Assembly (NCBI RefSeq): GCF_004363655.1
Contig: NZ_SNZH01000009.1
Location: forward strand, 214,120-278,119
DNA: 64,000 nucleotides
Origin: Tahibacter aquaticus
GTDB lineage: Bacteria > Pseudomonadota > Gammaproteobacteria > Xanthomonadales > Rhodanobacteraceae
Direction: 5' to 3'
Part shown: positions 33,393 to 42,752 of the stretch, in pieces
Layout of the letters: the number at the start of each line of letters is the position of its first letter
How positions within the stretch are numbered: position 1 is the stretch's first letter
Notes under the pieces: model-generated
Seen by the model: only the letters and a program-made list of their open reading frames with translations
Told to the model about the DNA's origin: nothing
Databases searched by the model: none
Translations under genes and position numbers: made by a program

Positions 33393-33726
33393 TGGTTTTC
33401 CTCCCAAAATCATTGTTGTAGATAATGAATGTCGACTGGCGCACAGTCCCCCGTGACCGTGCGCCAGAGTGGAAAACACGAAAAAGCAAGGATGTTCGCC
33501 TCAGGGGCGATAGAACCAAAAGGCATACCGGAGAAACGGAAAGCGGCCCGGTTGAATTGCTGCATTGCGTCGAAGACACGCCCGGCGTGGAAGTTGACCT
33601 GGCCTCGATAGTTGGTGCGCCGGCTCTGGGAGTTTCGGGACGCTGGCAACACTTTTGTAGCGAAGATCGATCTCTATCCACGGGCATGATCACTGCCCGT
33701 TTCGTCGGTCCAACCGGAGAACTGAG
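33393..33726. promoter_or_regulatory. Divergent region with an operator-like palindrome before the caspase operon
   Basis: About 330 bases between the M35 gene and the metallopeptidase-caspase operon. A perfect inverted repeat ACGGGCA-TGATCAC-TGCCCGT lies at 33680-33700, 26 bases before the ATG at 33727, where a repressor or an RNA hairpin could control the operon. The ribosome-binding site GGAG of the operon lies between it and the start. No ORF is supported. Confidence 0.5.
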
Positions 33727-34440
33727 ATGAGCGAAGGCAACAGGGCACAGTGGGTTTGCGCGACGCTGGACGTGGACGGCGGCGAACGTCTGGTCGGACC
33801 GTCGACCTCATTGGTGTCGATGGGCGTGGCGGCGAAGAACAAGCTATGGGAGCCGGGCACTGAGCTGAAGGTACGGTTCCTGGAAGGTACCGACGCGCTG
33901 CATGCGCGGGTGATGGAAGCGGCTCGATCGTGGCTGGTCGATGGCGTCCGCCTCAATCTGGTCAAGGCCAAGAGTGGCGAAAAGGCTCAGCTGCGCATCG
34001 CCTTCGACGCCAGTGACGGCTCCTGGTCGTATGTCGGCACCGATGCCCTGGGCATCCGCCAGACCCAGCCGACGATGAACCTGGGCTGGGCTACCTTGCA
34101 GACGCCCAAGGAAGATTTCTGGAGCGTCGTCATCCACGAATTCGGCCACGCGCTGGGCCTGCTGCACGAACACAATCATCCTGAGGCGCGTATCCAGTGG
34201 AGCAGACCTGCGGTCTACGCCGATCTCGAAGGACCGCCCAACGAGTGGACCAAGCAACAGGTCGACGACAATGTCTTCGCCAAGTTCGATGCGTCCGAGG
34301 TCATTACGACGAATTTCGACAAGGCATCGGTGATGATCTATACGATTCCGTCGAACTGGACGACCGACGGCAAGAGTTTCATGCCGTCGTGGAAGTTATC
34401 GGCCGGCGATGAATTGACCATCAAAAAGCTCTACGCCTGA
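33727..34440 (+). CDS. Cytoplasmic metzincin-like zinc metallopeptidase
   Basis: 237 residues without a signal peptide. The zinc motif HEFGHALGLLHEH near residue 137 is the extended HExxHxxGxxH of metzincins (matrixin/astacin type). SVMIYTIP downstream is a plausible Met-turn. The N-terminus (ELKVRFLEGTDALHARVMEAARSW) resembles the first strand and helix of bacterial matrixin-like peptidases, so the protein is essentially a bare catalytic domain. It is the first gene of a three-gene operon, 12 bases before an unknown gene and followed by a caspase-fold gene. The lack of a propeptide and export signal is odd for a metzincin and suggests an intracellular role linked to the caspase. Substrate is unknown. 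Confidence 0.85.
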   Translation: MSEGNRAQWVCATLDVDGGERLVGPSTSLVSMGVAAKNKLWEPGTELKVRFLEGTDALHARVMEAARSWLVDGVRLNLVKAKSGEKAQLRIAFDASDGSWSYVGTDALGIRQTQPTMNLGWATLQTPKEDFWSVVIHEFGHALGLLHEHNHPEARIQWSRPAVYADLEGPPNEWTKQQVDDNVFAKFDASEVITTNFDKASVMIYTIPSNWTTDGKSFMPSWKLSAGDELTIKKLYA

Positions 34441-34452
34441 GCGGCCGGTGTA

Positions 34453-34956
34453 GTGGCCTGGCGCCTGGAACACGACGTGCTGATACACGATGCATTGCGG
34501 GTAAACCTGCAACGCATCGCGGCGTCGCATTGGCGCGCCGATGCGCGACTGCGCAGCTGGGGACCAGCGCCGCTGCATGCGGACGGCGAAACGGTGTCTG
34601 TTCCCTGCGCCGAAGGGACGGTTCTGTGGCTGGGTGCCTGGATGGAAGATGCGCCGACCGTCGCCCGCATCGTGCTGGACGATCCGGTCGATGGCAGCAG
34701 CGGCGAGTTGTCCACGGACAATGGCTACCAGTTGTGTGCCCTCGTCGATGCCTCGGGACAGCGGCAACCCATCGGCCTGCGCGGCGAATCGTTGCAACGG
34801 CGTTTGCGCCTGCAGGTGTATCGGGAGCACGGGCACGGCCGGACCCTGGCGGCGCTGGACCTGGTGTTGTTGCAGCCGGCGGCCTGGGAACGGCTGTCGG
34901 GGCGCGAGGCGCCGGGCCCTCTGCGGGAGCCGCCGCTGCCGCCGCGGCTGGGCTAG
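34453..34956 (+). CDS. Unknown 167-aa protein of the metallopeptidase-caspase operon
   Basis: 167 residues, soluble, no signal peptide or membrane segment. It starts at GTG 34453, 12 bases after the metallopeptidase stop, and ends 76 bases before the caspase gene. The composition looks like a beta-rich domain (alternating short strands such as TVARIVLDDPVDG and RLRLQVYREHGHGRTLAALDLVLLQP) with a Pro-rich tail. No family is recognised. In two-peptidase operons a third small protein is often an adaptor, inhibitor or substrate; this is inference from position only. The GTG has no strong ribosome-binding site, so translational coupling to the upstream gene is likely. Confidence 0.7.
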   Translation: MAWRLEHDVLIHDALRVNLQRIAASHWRADARLRSWGPAPLHADGETVSVPCAEGTVLWLGAWMEDAPTVARIVLDDPVDGSSGELSTDNGYQLCALVDASGQRQPIGLRGESLQRRLRLQVYREHGHGRTLAALDLVLLQPAAWERLSGREAPGPLREPPLPPRLG

Positions 34957-35032
34957 CCCATGGGAGCCCGGAAAATTGCAGGAGCATGCCCGGTGCGAGC
35001 TGTTTCCATTTGTCTAATTTGAGGTAATTCTC

Positions 35033-37171
35033 ATGGCATTGGAGAAAGTGGACAACACGATCGGCCTGTGGCGCGACCCGGCCTGGACCTTCGGCATGCC
35101 TGGCGTGTACGCGATCGTGACCGGCATCAGCAAGTATCCGCACCTGAAAAATGGGGGTGCTGTTGCGCCGAATACCTTCGACCTGGGCCAGCTGGTTTCG
35201 TCAGCGACCACGGCAGCGGATTTTTTCGCCTGGCTGCGCCGGGGTTTCCTGCGCAAGGATCTCCCCGTCGTCTGGTGCTATCTGCTGCTTTCGCCGGGCG
35301 AAGACGAACTGCCGCTGCTCGATCCGGCCATTGGCACACACTACGCCACTCCCGACAACGCGACGCTGCAAAGGGCAATGCAGATGTGGGCCGGCAACGT
35401 ACCCGCAGGTGCCAAGGCCCGCGACAGCCGCACGCTGTTCTTTTTCAGCGGCCACGGCGTGCAGTCCAATGCGGTACCGTTGATATTGCCGTCGGACTAT
35501 CTCGATCCTGCGTTCGGTGCGCCGATGTTCGAGAACTGCGTCAGCGTGGACGAGTTGCGTGCCTGGGCCGAAACCCATCCTGCCACCGAACATATTGCGC
35601 TGATCGATGCCTGTCGTAACGAGTTCTCGCCCCTGGCATCCAAAGGCGCCACTGCGAAAACGGTGCTGCCGCGCAACGCGCCGGGCCACAGCGGGCCCAG
35701 ATCCACCGTGGCGTTGTATTCGACCTTGCCGACGGCACAGTCGTACCAGGTGCCCGGCGAACGCCAGACATTCTTCGGCAGGGCCGTGATGGAGCGCCTG
35801 GCCGGTGCTGCACGCGATGAAAGCCTCGCTGTGCAGTTCCTGGAACTGTTCAGTTATGTGCGTCCGCGCATTCACGAGCTGATTCGTCTGGCCGGCGGAT
35901 CGCCCGCGCAGCAGACCGCGCAGCAGCGCCTGTACGGTGACGACGATTTCGTGGTCACCGAGTTTCTGCCCCCACCGGCGGTCGAGCCGGCAGGCGACGA
36001 TTCCGGCGTGGGACCCGAAGACGGCAACGGCACGGGTCTGGAATCCATGCAGCCGACGAAACCGGCAGCCGTGCGACGCAGAATCAGTCTGTCCGAGCGG
36101 GTGGGCAGCGACCGTTCAACGCGCCTGACCGCAGCGGAAGCGGCGTCCGAGTCGCTGTTCGACGCAGCCCGTGTCGATACGCCCATCAGGCTGAGCGATC
36201 TCGCGCTGCCCGGAGAGGCGTACCGGCGGTTCGGCCACGAATACGCCTCGGAAATCTGGCGCAAGGGCGGGGTCACGCTCTATACCGCCGACGCGCAGCC
36301 GGCGGATCCCGATCGGCTGAAGATTCGCGCCGTGGAACGCGATGCGCTTAGCAGTCTTGTGCGCGTCGATTTCCTGCTCGCACCCGGCGACGAGGCACTG
36401 TTCCTGGCGCTTGACGACCCGGACTCTGTGCAGCGTCAGCGCCTGGTCATGCCGCTGCCGCGAGATCCGCACAGCGACGTACCGTACCGACTCACGCTGA
36501 CTATTCTGAAGTCGGACAACGAGGCACAGCCACGCATCCAGAAAGCCGATCTGCGGCTCGGTCCGGGCACCGGCACCGGCAGTCCGTACTATGACTATCT
36601 TTGGGATCTGACCCAGCAGTCGGAATTCGGCAGCCTGCTCGAAGCGGCCAGGCGCGCTGATCCGGCCATGCTGATGGACGCAATACACCACAAACTGCAG
36701 GCGCCCGTCGCCGCAACCATGGGGTTTCTGCTGCTCGCCAGCGTCGGGCAGCTCCACCGCGGCCGCGACTGGGCGAGAAACCTGATGAACTGGTTTCCGC
36801 GCGCCGACGGCGCCGTGCTCTGGGCCGAATCCGTGCGGGCCGCGCTCGCGCGGGGCAGCACGAATCCATTCGGCATCGCTGACCCGCGCGATGAAATGGT
36901 CAAGGCACTGCGGCTGCTGTTGATACGGGGACTGCCCAGTTCCACGGCTGCGTTCGACTTGGCGCAAGTCCTGGTGCGCCAGCTGCAGCGCGACGAGTTG
37001 ACCGAAACGCAGCGCCAGACACTGAATGCCGTATCGGTTCGCCTGAAAAACGCTTATGCGGCAAGCATGCCCGGTGGCCAGTTCCTGACCCTCGCCGCAA
37101 CCCCGCGCCCCGCATCGCTGGGCGGCAGCGGGCCGCTGTCGATACGTGAACTGCTGCGCCTGTTCGCCTAA
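35033..37171 (+). CDS. Caspase-fold (C14-like) peptidase with a large C-terminal region
   Basis: 712 residues, no signal peptide. The N-terminal caspase-like domain (about 20-300) begins GVYAIVTGISKY, carries the catalytic His in FFFSGHGVQS near 140 and the catalytic Cys in IALIDACRNEF near 192. An acidic Pro/Gly linker (about 315-345) leads to a middle region (about 360-530) of probable beta structure and a helical C-terminus (about 540-712). Bacterial caspase-like proteins cleave after Lys/Arg or Asp and often act in regulated cell death or immunity. It is the last gene of the operon with the metallopeptidase, start ATG 35033 behind GAGG. The C-terminal region may sense a signal or hold the substrate; no named domain was recognised. 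Confidence 0.88.
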   Translation: MALEKVDNTIGLWRDPAWTFGMPGVYAIVTGISKYPHLKNGGAVAPNTFDLGQLVSSATTAADFFAWLRRGFLRKDLPVVWCYLLLSPGEDELPLLDPAIGTHYATPDNATLQRAMQMWAGNVPAGAKARDSRTLFFFSGHGVQSNAVPLILPSDYLDPAFGAPMFENCVSVDELRAWAETHPATEHIALIDACRNEFSPLASKGATAKTVLPRNAPGHSGPRSTVALYSTLPTAQSYQVPGERQTFFGRAVMERLAGAARDESLAVQFLELFSYVRPRIHELIRLAGGSPAQQTAQQRLYGDDDFVVTEFLPPPAVEPAGDDSGVGPEDGNGTGLESMQPTKPAAVRRRISLSERVGSDRSTRLTAAEAASESLFDAARVDTPIRLSDLALPGEAYRRFGHEYASEIWRKGGVTLYTADAQPADPDRLKIRAVERDALSSLVRVDFLLAPGDEALFLALDDPDSVQRQRLVMPLPRDPHSDVPYRLTLTILKSDNEAQPRIQKADLRLGPGTGTGSPYYDYLWDLTQQSEFGSLLEAARRADPAMLMDAIHHKLQAPVAATMGFLLLASVGQLHRGRDWARNLMNWFPRADGAVLWAESVRAALARGSTNPFGIADPRDEMVKALRLLLIRGLPSSTAAFDLAQVLVRQLQRDELTETQRQTLNAVSVRLKNAYAASMPGGQFLTLAATPRPASLGGSGPLSIRELLRLFA

Positions 37172-37537
37172 GAGTCGGAAGCCGAGCCGGCGCCGGCTCC
37201 CGATAAAATAGCTGCGGCTGCGGGCTTCGGCAGTGCCGCTGCCGGATAGCGGCGGTTTCCCACGGGGTTGCGCATTGTTGGCGCCGGTCTTGAAATCGCT
37301 CCCGACGCGTGATCGTGCGTCGTGCTCGCCGTATGTACAGACCTGCTACGCCCACCCAGATCCACCGAGCTGCGCGCTACGCCGCGTACTCAAGATCGCC
37401 GGCGCAAGCGAGGTCAGTTCAATGTGCTGCGGTGCATCGACGACACGTGCACCGCAGAAGTTAGCCTGATCCCGTTGGCGCCCGCTTCGTCGCAGCGCCG
37501 GCAGCAGCGCCAGCCGTCATCGGGCGGCGCAGGGGAA
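37172..37537. other. Convergent intergenic region with a 16-bp palindrome
   Basis: About 365 bases between the caspase gene and a convergent delta-60 gene. A perfect palindrome GAGCCGGCGCCGGCTC at 37184-37199, 12 bases after the caspase stop, may stop transcription. A 30-base stretch at 37454-37483 is about 80 % identical to 42951-42980. No ORF is supported. Confidence 0.45.
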
Positions 37538-40348
37538 TCACCCCTCGAAGCCATCGGCAAACAACGGATTTTCCTCGACGAAAGGCATCACGTTGCCCAC
37601 CCGCAGCAGCAGATGCTGCGTGCTGTCGTCGATCGGCACGCCGGGGCGCCGGTCGGATTGCGAGCCGATCACGAGCACGCGCCCATCGGGCTGCAGTGTC
37701 GCAGCGTTGGCGAATTCGTCGAAGCGGCCGAAGAGTTCGGGCAAGCGCAACAGGTTTGCGCCGTTGGTTGCGCCGAAGTCGAGGTCCGGCGAGCCGTTGG
37801 CTAGCAGGCGCGCCACGCCGATATCCTGCGTGCCGAAGAACACCTCGTTGCCGTTCATGTTCATGTGCGTACCGACCGCGACGAGCTTGCCGTCGGGCAG
37901 CGGCAGTATTTGCTGCAGGCTGGTGGTGCGGCCCTGCACACTCTGCGACGGCGGAATGAAATTCACCCGCGCCACGCCGCCGGTGCCAAAGTTGAGATCG
38001 AACTGGCCATTGCGCAGCAGGCGCAAGATGCCGACTTCGCCATTGCGATAGCAGCTGACCAGGGGGCGCTGCTGTGCGTCGAGCGTGATGTCGCCGGATG
38101 CCACGCAGGTGCCGACCAGATGCACGTAATTGGAATCGCCGGGCCAGCTCGTGTCGACCGAGCCATCGTCGAGCAGGCGATGCACCACGCCACCTTCCTG
38201 GGCCGTGCCGCTCTGGCCTTCGGAGCCGGCGAAGTAGAGGTTTCCATTCGTATCCTGCGCAATGCTCTCGATGTACAGGCGGAAGGGATTGGTGGTGGTG
38301 TGCAGGCGTGCCACGCCGTTGTCGCCGAAACTGGTATCGACGGCGAGGTTTGCCGTGAGGCGCAGCACCAGGCCGAACGTTTCGGTTCCCGTTGGCCCCG
38401 GTTGCGCGAAGCTGCCGGCGACGAGGATACGGCCCTGTGCGTCGCGCTCTATCGCGCTGAACGTCATGCGCCGGTTCTGCGCCTGGAAGTTCAGGTCGGT
38501 CCAGGTTTCCAGCACGCCGTTGCCGAAGAAGTCGGTGTCGACGCTACCGTCCGGCAGCAGTCGAATCACCGTACCGTTGTCGCCCACGGCGCCGGCGATC
38601 AGGGTGCTGCCATCGTCCATGGCGATGACAGCACTGCACAGCTGGGAATTGTTGCCGGCGGCACTGAGGCTCAGCGTGCGTCGCCCGTTGGGCGGTGCAA
38701 ACGTGGTGTCGGCGCTGCCGTCCGGCAGCGAGCGCGTCACCACGCACAGGTACGTCGGCGACGGATTGGTGTCGAAGCGCAGACGCCCCAGGGTGGTGAT
38801 GACGCCACTGCTGTCCACCGAAACGTCGGTGCCCGTGGTGTCCTGGCGCGGTCCGGAGCCCAGGAACTCGTCGAAATGCTGCAGGCGGTAGCCGTTGTTG
38901 AAGCCGAAATCCGGATCGAGGAAACCACTGACGGCGGTGGGATCGGCCATGCCCAGGCGCCCGATCAGGAACCGCGTGGCCTGGGTGCCGAAGTCGCGCT
39001 GTCCGACGATCACCGGGCGGCCGCGCGGGTCGAGTACCAGGTTGCTGACGCTCTCCCAGTACGACTCCGTGCTGCCAGTAAGGTAGGGATCGCCCACGCG
39101 CAGAACGCTGTAGCCAGGCTGGTAGCCGAAGCCGAAATCGGTGGAGCCATCGGCATTGAGCCGCGTCACGTACCAGTCGGTTTCGTTGCCGGGCTGGTTG
39201 GCCACGTCCAGCGAGGCGGCCAGCACGATCTTGCCGTCGGCCTGCAGGGCGATACGCGGCGGCCCTAACAAGGTGCCCAGGGAAGAGGTGAACCCCAGCG
39301 GTTCGACCAGGCCGTCGCCGCCGAACGCGGGGTCTGGCAGCCCGTCGAGGCCCAGGCGCAACACACCCACCGCCAGGATCGGCCCCGGCGTGGCGCCGGA
39401 CACATCGGGTTCGCAACCCATCAGCGTGCGGCCGTCGCCGTCGACCACGATGCTGGCCACCCGATCGCAGCGCGGCACGAAGCCGCGCCCGCCACCGCCA
39501 TTGCCGTTGGGGCCGTTCATGCCGGCGCCGTAGCTGAGATCCAGCGAGCCGTCCTCGGTCACGCGGAAGATCACGCCGTGGCGCGGCGTGCCCGCCTGCT
39601 GCGTGGTGCCTGCCACGAGAATGCCGCCTTGCGCGTCCACCGTCAGCGTAGTGGGCTGTACCAGCGGCGTGCTGAAATCCGCCAGCGGCACGGCGCCGTC
39701 CACGCCGAAACCGGTATCCAACGAGCCATCGGCGAGGAACCGCAGCAGGATGCCGCGCGCTGCGCCATTGGCCTGCACGCGCCCCACCACCAGCAGCCGG
39801 CCCTGCGCATCCAGCAGCGAGTCGATGAGCAGGGTGGCTTCCGCGGGATCTATCCAGCTGACCTGCGTGTTCACCTCGAACACGCCGTTATCGAAGAACG
39901 TGGCGTCGCGCGTGCCGTCGGCATTCAAGCGCACGACCACCCCGGTGTTGCGATCGCCGGCGGTGTTGGCGTAGCCGGTGGCGATGAGTTTTCCGTCCGG
40001 CAGCACCTCCAGCGACGTGCACAGCTCGTAATTGCTGCCGCCACGATCCAGCACCAGGCGCTGCTGAATGTCGAGGTCGCGGCCCGCCAGTGTAGAGATG
40101 AACACCAGGCAATCGCCGTTCGCACTGGTGCCGGGATGCGAGAACGAACCGATCGCGATCACCCGGCCCTGCGCGTCGAACTTCGCATCGCGCAGCGACT
40201 GAAAGCGACCGCGGTCGCCATTGATGAACTCGTCGAACTGAAACCAGCCGCGGTAGAGGAAGCTCTGGTCGAGCAACCCGTCGCGCGCCAGGCAAGTGCT
40301 CGCACCGAGCAGGGCCAGCAGAAACGAGAGGCAACGTGCAGCGTGCAT
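37538..40348 (-). CDS. Secreted delta-60 repeat protein with DGFE-type C-terminus
   Basis: 936 residues with a signal peptide (MHAARCLSFLLALLGASTC, cleaved after LA). The body consists of delta-60 type repeats of 50-60 residues with the pattern (I/L)xxxDGKI(V/L)xxG...(R/L)xxDGS.D..F(G/F).(N/D)G. These are known to form beta-propeller-like structures on secreted bacterial proteins. The protein ends PLFADGFEG, matching the DGF(E/D) endings of other secreted proteins in the window. The start is at 40348, where the signal peptide begins. No catalytic motif was found; binding or surface coating is only suggested by the fold. Confidence 0.88.
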   Translation of the reverse strand: MHAARCLSFLLALLGASTCLARDGLLDQSFLYRGWFQFDEFINGDRGRFQSLRDAKFDAQGRVIAIGSFSHPGTSANGDCLVFISTLAGRDLDIQQRLVLDRGGSNYELCTSLEVLPDGKLIATGYANTAGDRNTGVVVRLNADGTRDATFFDNGVFEVNTQVSWIDPAEATLLIDSLLDAQGRLLVVGRVQANGAARGILLRFLADGSLDTGFGVDGAVPLADFSTPLVQPTTLTVDAQGGILVAGTTQQAGTPRHGVIFRVTEDGSLDLSYGAGMNGPNGNGGGGRGFVPRCDRVASIVVDGDGRTLMGCEPDVSGATPGPILAVGVLRLGLDGLPDPAFGGDGLVEPLGFTSSLGTLLGPPRIALQADGKIVLAASLDVANQPGNETDWYVTRLNADGSTDFGFGYQPGYSVLRVGDPYLTGSTESYWESVSNLVLDPRGRPVIVGQRDFGTQATRFLIGRLGMADPTAVSGFLDPDFGFNNGYRLQHFDEFLGSGPRQDTTGTDVSVDSSGVITTLGRLRFDTNPSPTYLCVVTRSLPDGSADTTFAPPNGRRTLSLSAAGNNSQLCSAVIAMDDGSTLIAGAVGDNGTVIRLLPDGSVDTDFFGNGVLETWTDLNFQAQNRRMTFSAIERDAQGRILVAGSFAQPGPTGTETFGLVLRLTANLAVDTSFGDNGVARLHTTTNPFRLYIESIAQDTNGNLYFAGSEGQSGTAQEGGVVHRLLDDGSVDTSWPGDSNYVHLVGTCVASGDITLDAQQRPLVSCYRNGEVGILRLLRNGQFDLNFGTGGVARVNFIPPSQSVQGRTTSLQQILPLPDGKLVAVGTHMNMNGNEVFFGTQDIGVARLLANGSPDLDFGATNGANLLRLPELFGRFDEFANAATLQPDGRVLVIGSQSDRRPGVPIDDSTQHLLLRVGNVMPFVEENPLFADGFEG

Positions 40349-40611
40349 GGGCGACCTGCGAAGTAGTGTCCGTTCCCGGGACGTACGCCGTCGCGGGCAC
40401 TACCTGACAAAGGCCACTGCGGACTCGTTCGCGCAGGGGAATCTGGCGCCGGCCGGGAAATGGGGCAGGGCGACTTACTGCAAAAAAGAACGCAGCGACA
40501 GATCAGCACCCCCAACGCAGGTGCCAACCTGTCGCCGGTAGCATCACAACGACACGAGTGAACAAACCCCGCCAGTGAGCAGAGTCGCAGCCCCGGATTC
40601 GACCACGGCCA

Positions 40612-40890
40612 CTACGGACCCGGATGCGTACTCGCCTCCAGCAACCCACACACATCCCGCGAAAGAATCGCCACCGCTTCCAGAATGGCGCCGTGCGAGC
40701 GCGAATCCGGCGCCTCCAGGCGTGCCGTAACCAGCGCCTCGCTCAGATGGTGGATAGCCGAGGCGCGTGCCAGCACTTCGTCCTGCAGCGCATCGCGCTG
40801 GGCTGGCGTATCCAGCACCAGGGCAAACAACACGGGTTCGGCCGAGTCGACATCACGGCGCAGCGGATGAAACGAACCGTGACGACTCAT
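40612..40890 (-). CDS. Small helical protein, unknown function
   Basis: 92 residues, predicted mostly helical (LFALVLDTPAQRDALQDEVLARASAIHHLSEAL), no signal peptide. The ATG at 40890 is preceded by GGGAGGG, a strong ribosome-binding site, which is the main reason to accept it. The pattern of an N-terminal disordered part and two helices is similar to small DUF6124/DUF3077-like proteins of gammaproteobacteria, but I cannot confirm that. It stands alone downstream of the island-side intergenic region. Confidence 0.6.
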   Translation of the reverse strand: MSRHGSFHPLRRDVDSAEPVLFALVLDTPAQRDALQDEVLARASAIHHLSEALVTARLEAPDSRSHGAILEAVAILSRDVCGLLEASTHPGP

Positions 40891-41239
40891 GGCTGCGCCC
40901 TCCCGCGTGAATCACGGCAGTCAACAGCCAACAAGAAAACGCCGGGGCAGGGCCCGGCAGCGGCGAACAGGTAGCGGTCTTCCATGGCAACTCCCTCGCT
41001 AGGGTCGCCACCGCAGATGCAATGAGAAAGGGGTGGCGAACGATGTGCGGGTTGGCAGACCGGGAAGGACCGGCGAACCTTGCGGTTCCCCGCACACCGC
41101 CGCCAGAAAATCGGCAGCCTGCGCCGCACGAAAATCGGGCACAAAAAAACGCCAGACTTTCGTGCGGCGCGGTGTGCGCCTTCCGCGGGCTGCCAAGCCC
41201 GGTTGCCGAATTGGCGGCAACGTGCGCATTGTTGACACC

Positions 41240-41337
41240 GTCAACCGCAGCGTCAAGCACGCGAAAGTGTCCGCCCATGAAGAACCTACACGCATGCGGC
41301 ACCGTGTCTACAGCGCGCCGCACTAGCCCCCGACTGC
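41240..41337 (+). repeat. Composite intergenic repeat, copy 1, module A
   Basis: 98 bases that align without gaps to 57023-57120, with 75 of 98 identical by hand count. Both copies start GTCAACCGCA and end CCCCCGACTGC. It marks the left end of an intergenic element found twice in the window. Confidence 0.75.
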
Positions 41338-41435
41338 ATTGGGCGGTGAGCGGGGAGTCGCTCAGAACCGCAAGGTTCTGACGCCCCTGATAACAGCACT
41401 CGAACACAAAAATTCAGACAGCCCTGAGGGCCACG

Positions 41436-41485
41436 CGCCGGCCCACGCGGATCACGCACCGATCGTGCAAAAAGCCCTTCCGGAA
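41436..41485 (+). repeat. Composite intergenic repeat, copy 1, module B
   Basis: Starts CGCCGGCCCACGC and ends with TGCAAAAAGCCCTTCCGGAA, both also present at 57755-57804. In this copy it is directly followed by the long 21-bp array. Confidence 0.75.
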
Positions 41486-41499
41486 AGACTTTTTCCCCT

Positions 41500-41830
41500 T
41501 CTCGAAAGGCCCAAAGCCCTTGCGGAAGGACGCCCAGACCCTCCGGAGGGACGCCCAGACCCTCCGGAGGGACTCCCAGACTCTCCGGAGGGACTCCCAG
41601 ACTCTCCGGAGGGACTCCCAGACTCTCCGGAGGGACTCCCAGACTCTCCGGAGGGACTCCCAGACCCTCCGGAAGGACGCCCAGATCCTCCGGAAGGACG
41701 CCCAGATCCTCCGGAAGGACGCCCAGACTCTCCGGAGGGTCTCGCAGCCCCTGCGGAAGGGCTCCCAGCCCTTTCGGAAACACTCCCAGCCTTTCCGGAA
41801 AGACTTGACAGCACTTCCGGAAAGTCCCGG
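41500..41830. repeat. 21-bp tandem array (about 12-14 units)
   Basis: A minisatellite with unit GACTCCCAGACTCTCCGGAGG and variants GACGCCCAGACCCTCCGGAGG and GACGCCCAGATCCTCCGGAAG. The central units (about 41560-41670) are nearly identical and the edges degenerate. The 21-base period keeps several frames open on both strands (heptads such as LGVPPES on the minus strand), but no ribosome-binding site or plausible protein goes with them. Each unit contains a CTCCGGAG-like palindrome, so an RNA copy would form serial hairpins. Confidence 0.85.
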
Positions 41831-42056
41831 ACTGCTTTGACCGCCTCCGGATAGACGCAGAGCCCCTCCGGAATAGAGCTACAACCGACGTTTCTGTCAA
41901 AACGGGCATGATCTGATTTTCTGGAAGGCAACGGCTTTCGGTTCTTTTGCCAGCCCTGAGAGTGCCATCCATTGGCAATCGCCTCGGGCTTTCCAGAGAT
42001 TCGAAGTCGTCACTGCAATGTCTTGATGGCGCCTTAACTACCCTGCGGAGGACAGT

Positions 42057-42752
42057 GTGGAAAGAATTTATCTTTCTCGTGAGGAACGAGAGGCTCTGAA
42101 AGAGATCGACCGTGCCGCAGTCGACGAACTTGTCGAGCAGGCACTGCGCGACAGGTGCGTCAGCTCCAAGGGGCTTCGGCTTGATCGTTGCGGGGTCTAC
42201 GTAGGCGCCAAGCTTCGCGCGTTCGAGAGAACGCTACGCGATCTCGCTTCAGCAAAGTCTGCAAAGAAGTACTCGGAGATTGAATACTGGGCTCGCCGTG
42301 CAGGGAGCGATTTGCAGTTTTCCATCGACCGAATGAAAGAGCGGGTAGAAGTCGAAGAGAAAGAAATGCAGCTGTTTCAAATCGACGACCATGTGTTAAC
42401 GCCAGTCCGCTTGAGCGAAAACCTTTCCGTTTATGTGAGCTATCGATGGCGCTCAACAATAAATGATGAATGGAAATTCGGAAGCATTACTTTTGCTCAC
42501 GATGTAGAAATACGGATCGACTACACCATACCAGCGCCAAAACGTAAGCCAAGCACTAGAAAGCAGCAGGAGGATCGACAGGAAATTCTCTATCGTGAAT
42601 GGGAGCATCTAGTGCAGCTGTCGCTACATGCCGTCAGGGACTTTTTCAGACAAGGTGGCGACGCCGAAACTATCCCGAAAACTTTTCGCGTAAGAGTGGA
42701 TTCGTATGGCGGTGGGCTAAACAACTTTAGCGCCCAGTTCTGGCCGCCCTAG
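42057..42752 (+). CDS. Unknown protein at the edge of an A+T-rich island
   Basis: 231 residues, charged, no signal peptide. The N-terminal half is helical and Lys/Glu/Arg-rich (AVDELVEQALRDRC, SIDRMKERVEVEEKEMQLF). The C-terminal half looks like a beta-rich domain (NLSVYVSYRWRSTINDEWKFGSITFAHDVEIRIDY) ending NNFSAQFWPP. The start is GTG 42057, behind GGAGG. Sampled sequence is about 40 % G+C, well below the pfa genes, pointing to horizontal transfer. No family is recognised. Position beside a nuclease-like gene suggests a role in a mobile or defence locus, which is inference. Confidence 0.72.
   Translation: MERIYLSREEREALKEIDRAAVDELVEQALRDRCVSSKGLRLDRCGVYVGAKLRAFERTLRDLASAKSAKKYSEIEYWARRAGSDLQFSIDRMKERVEVEEKEMQLFQIDDHVLTPVRLSENLSVYVSYRWRSTINDEWKFGSITFAHDVEIRIDYTIPAPKRKPSTRKQQEDRQEILYREWEHLVQLSLHAVRDFFRQGGDAETIPKTFRVRVDSYGGGLNNFSAQFWPP

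Larger units (their letters stand above)
40891..42056. other. Long intergenic region dominated by repeats
   Basis: About 1.17 kb without a supported gene. It holds the composite repeat described separately (41240-41337, 41436-41485 and the 21-bp array). The open frames across the array on both strands are artefacts of a repeat length divisible by three. The GGAGG of the next gene lies at its right end. Confidence 0.5.

Noticed and set aside
41500..41830. Possible CRISPR array.
   Set aside because: Units are contiguous 21-mers without unique spacers, and no cas gene is visible.
41286..41978. Open frames on both strands over the 21-bp array that look like heptad-repeat proteins.
   Set aside because: The 21-base period keeps frames open by itself. 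No ribosome-binding sites and no conserved flanking sequence were found.
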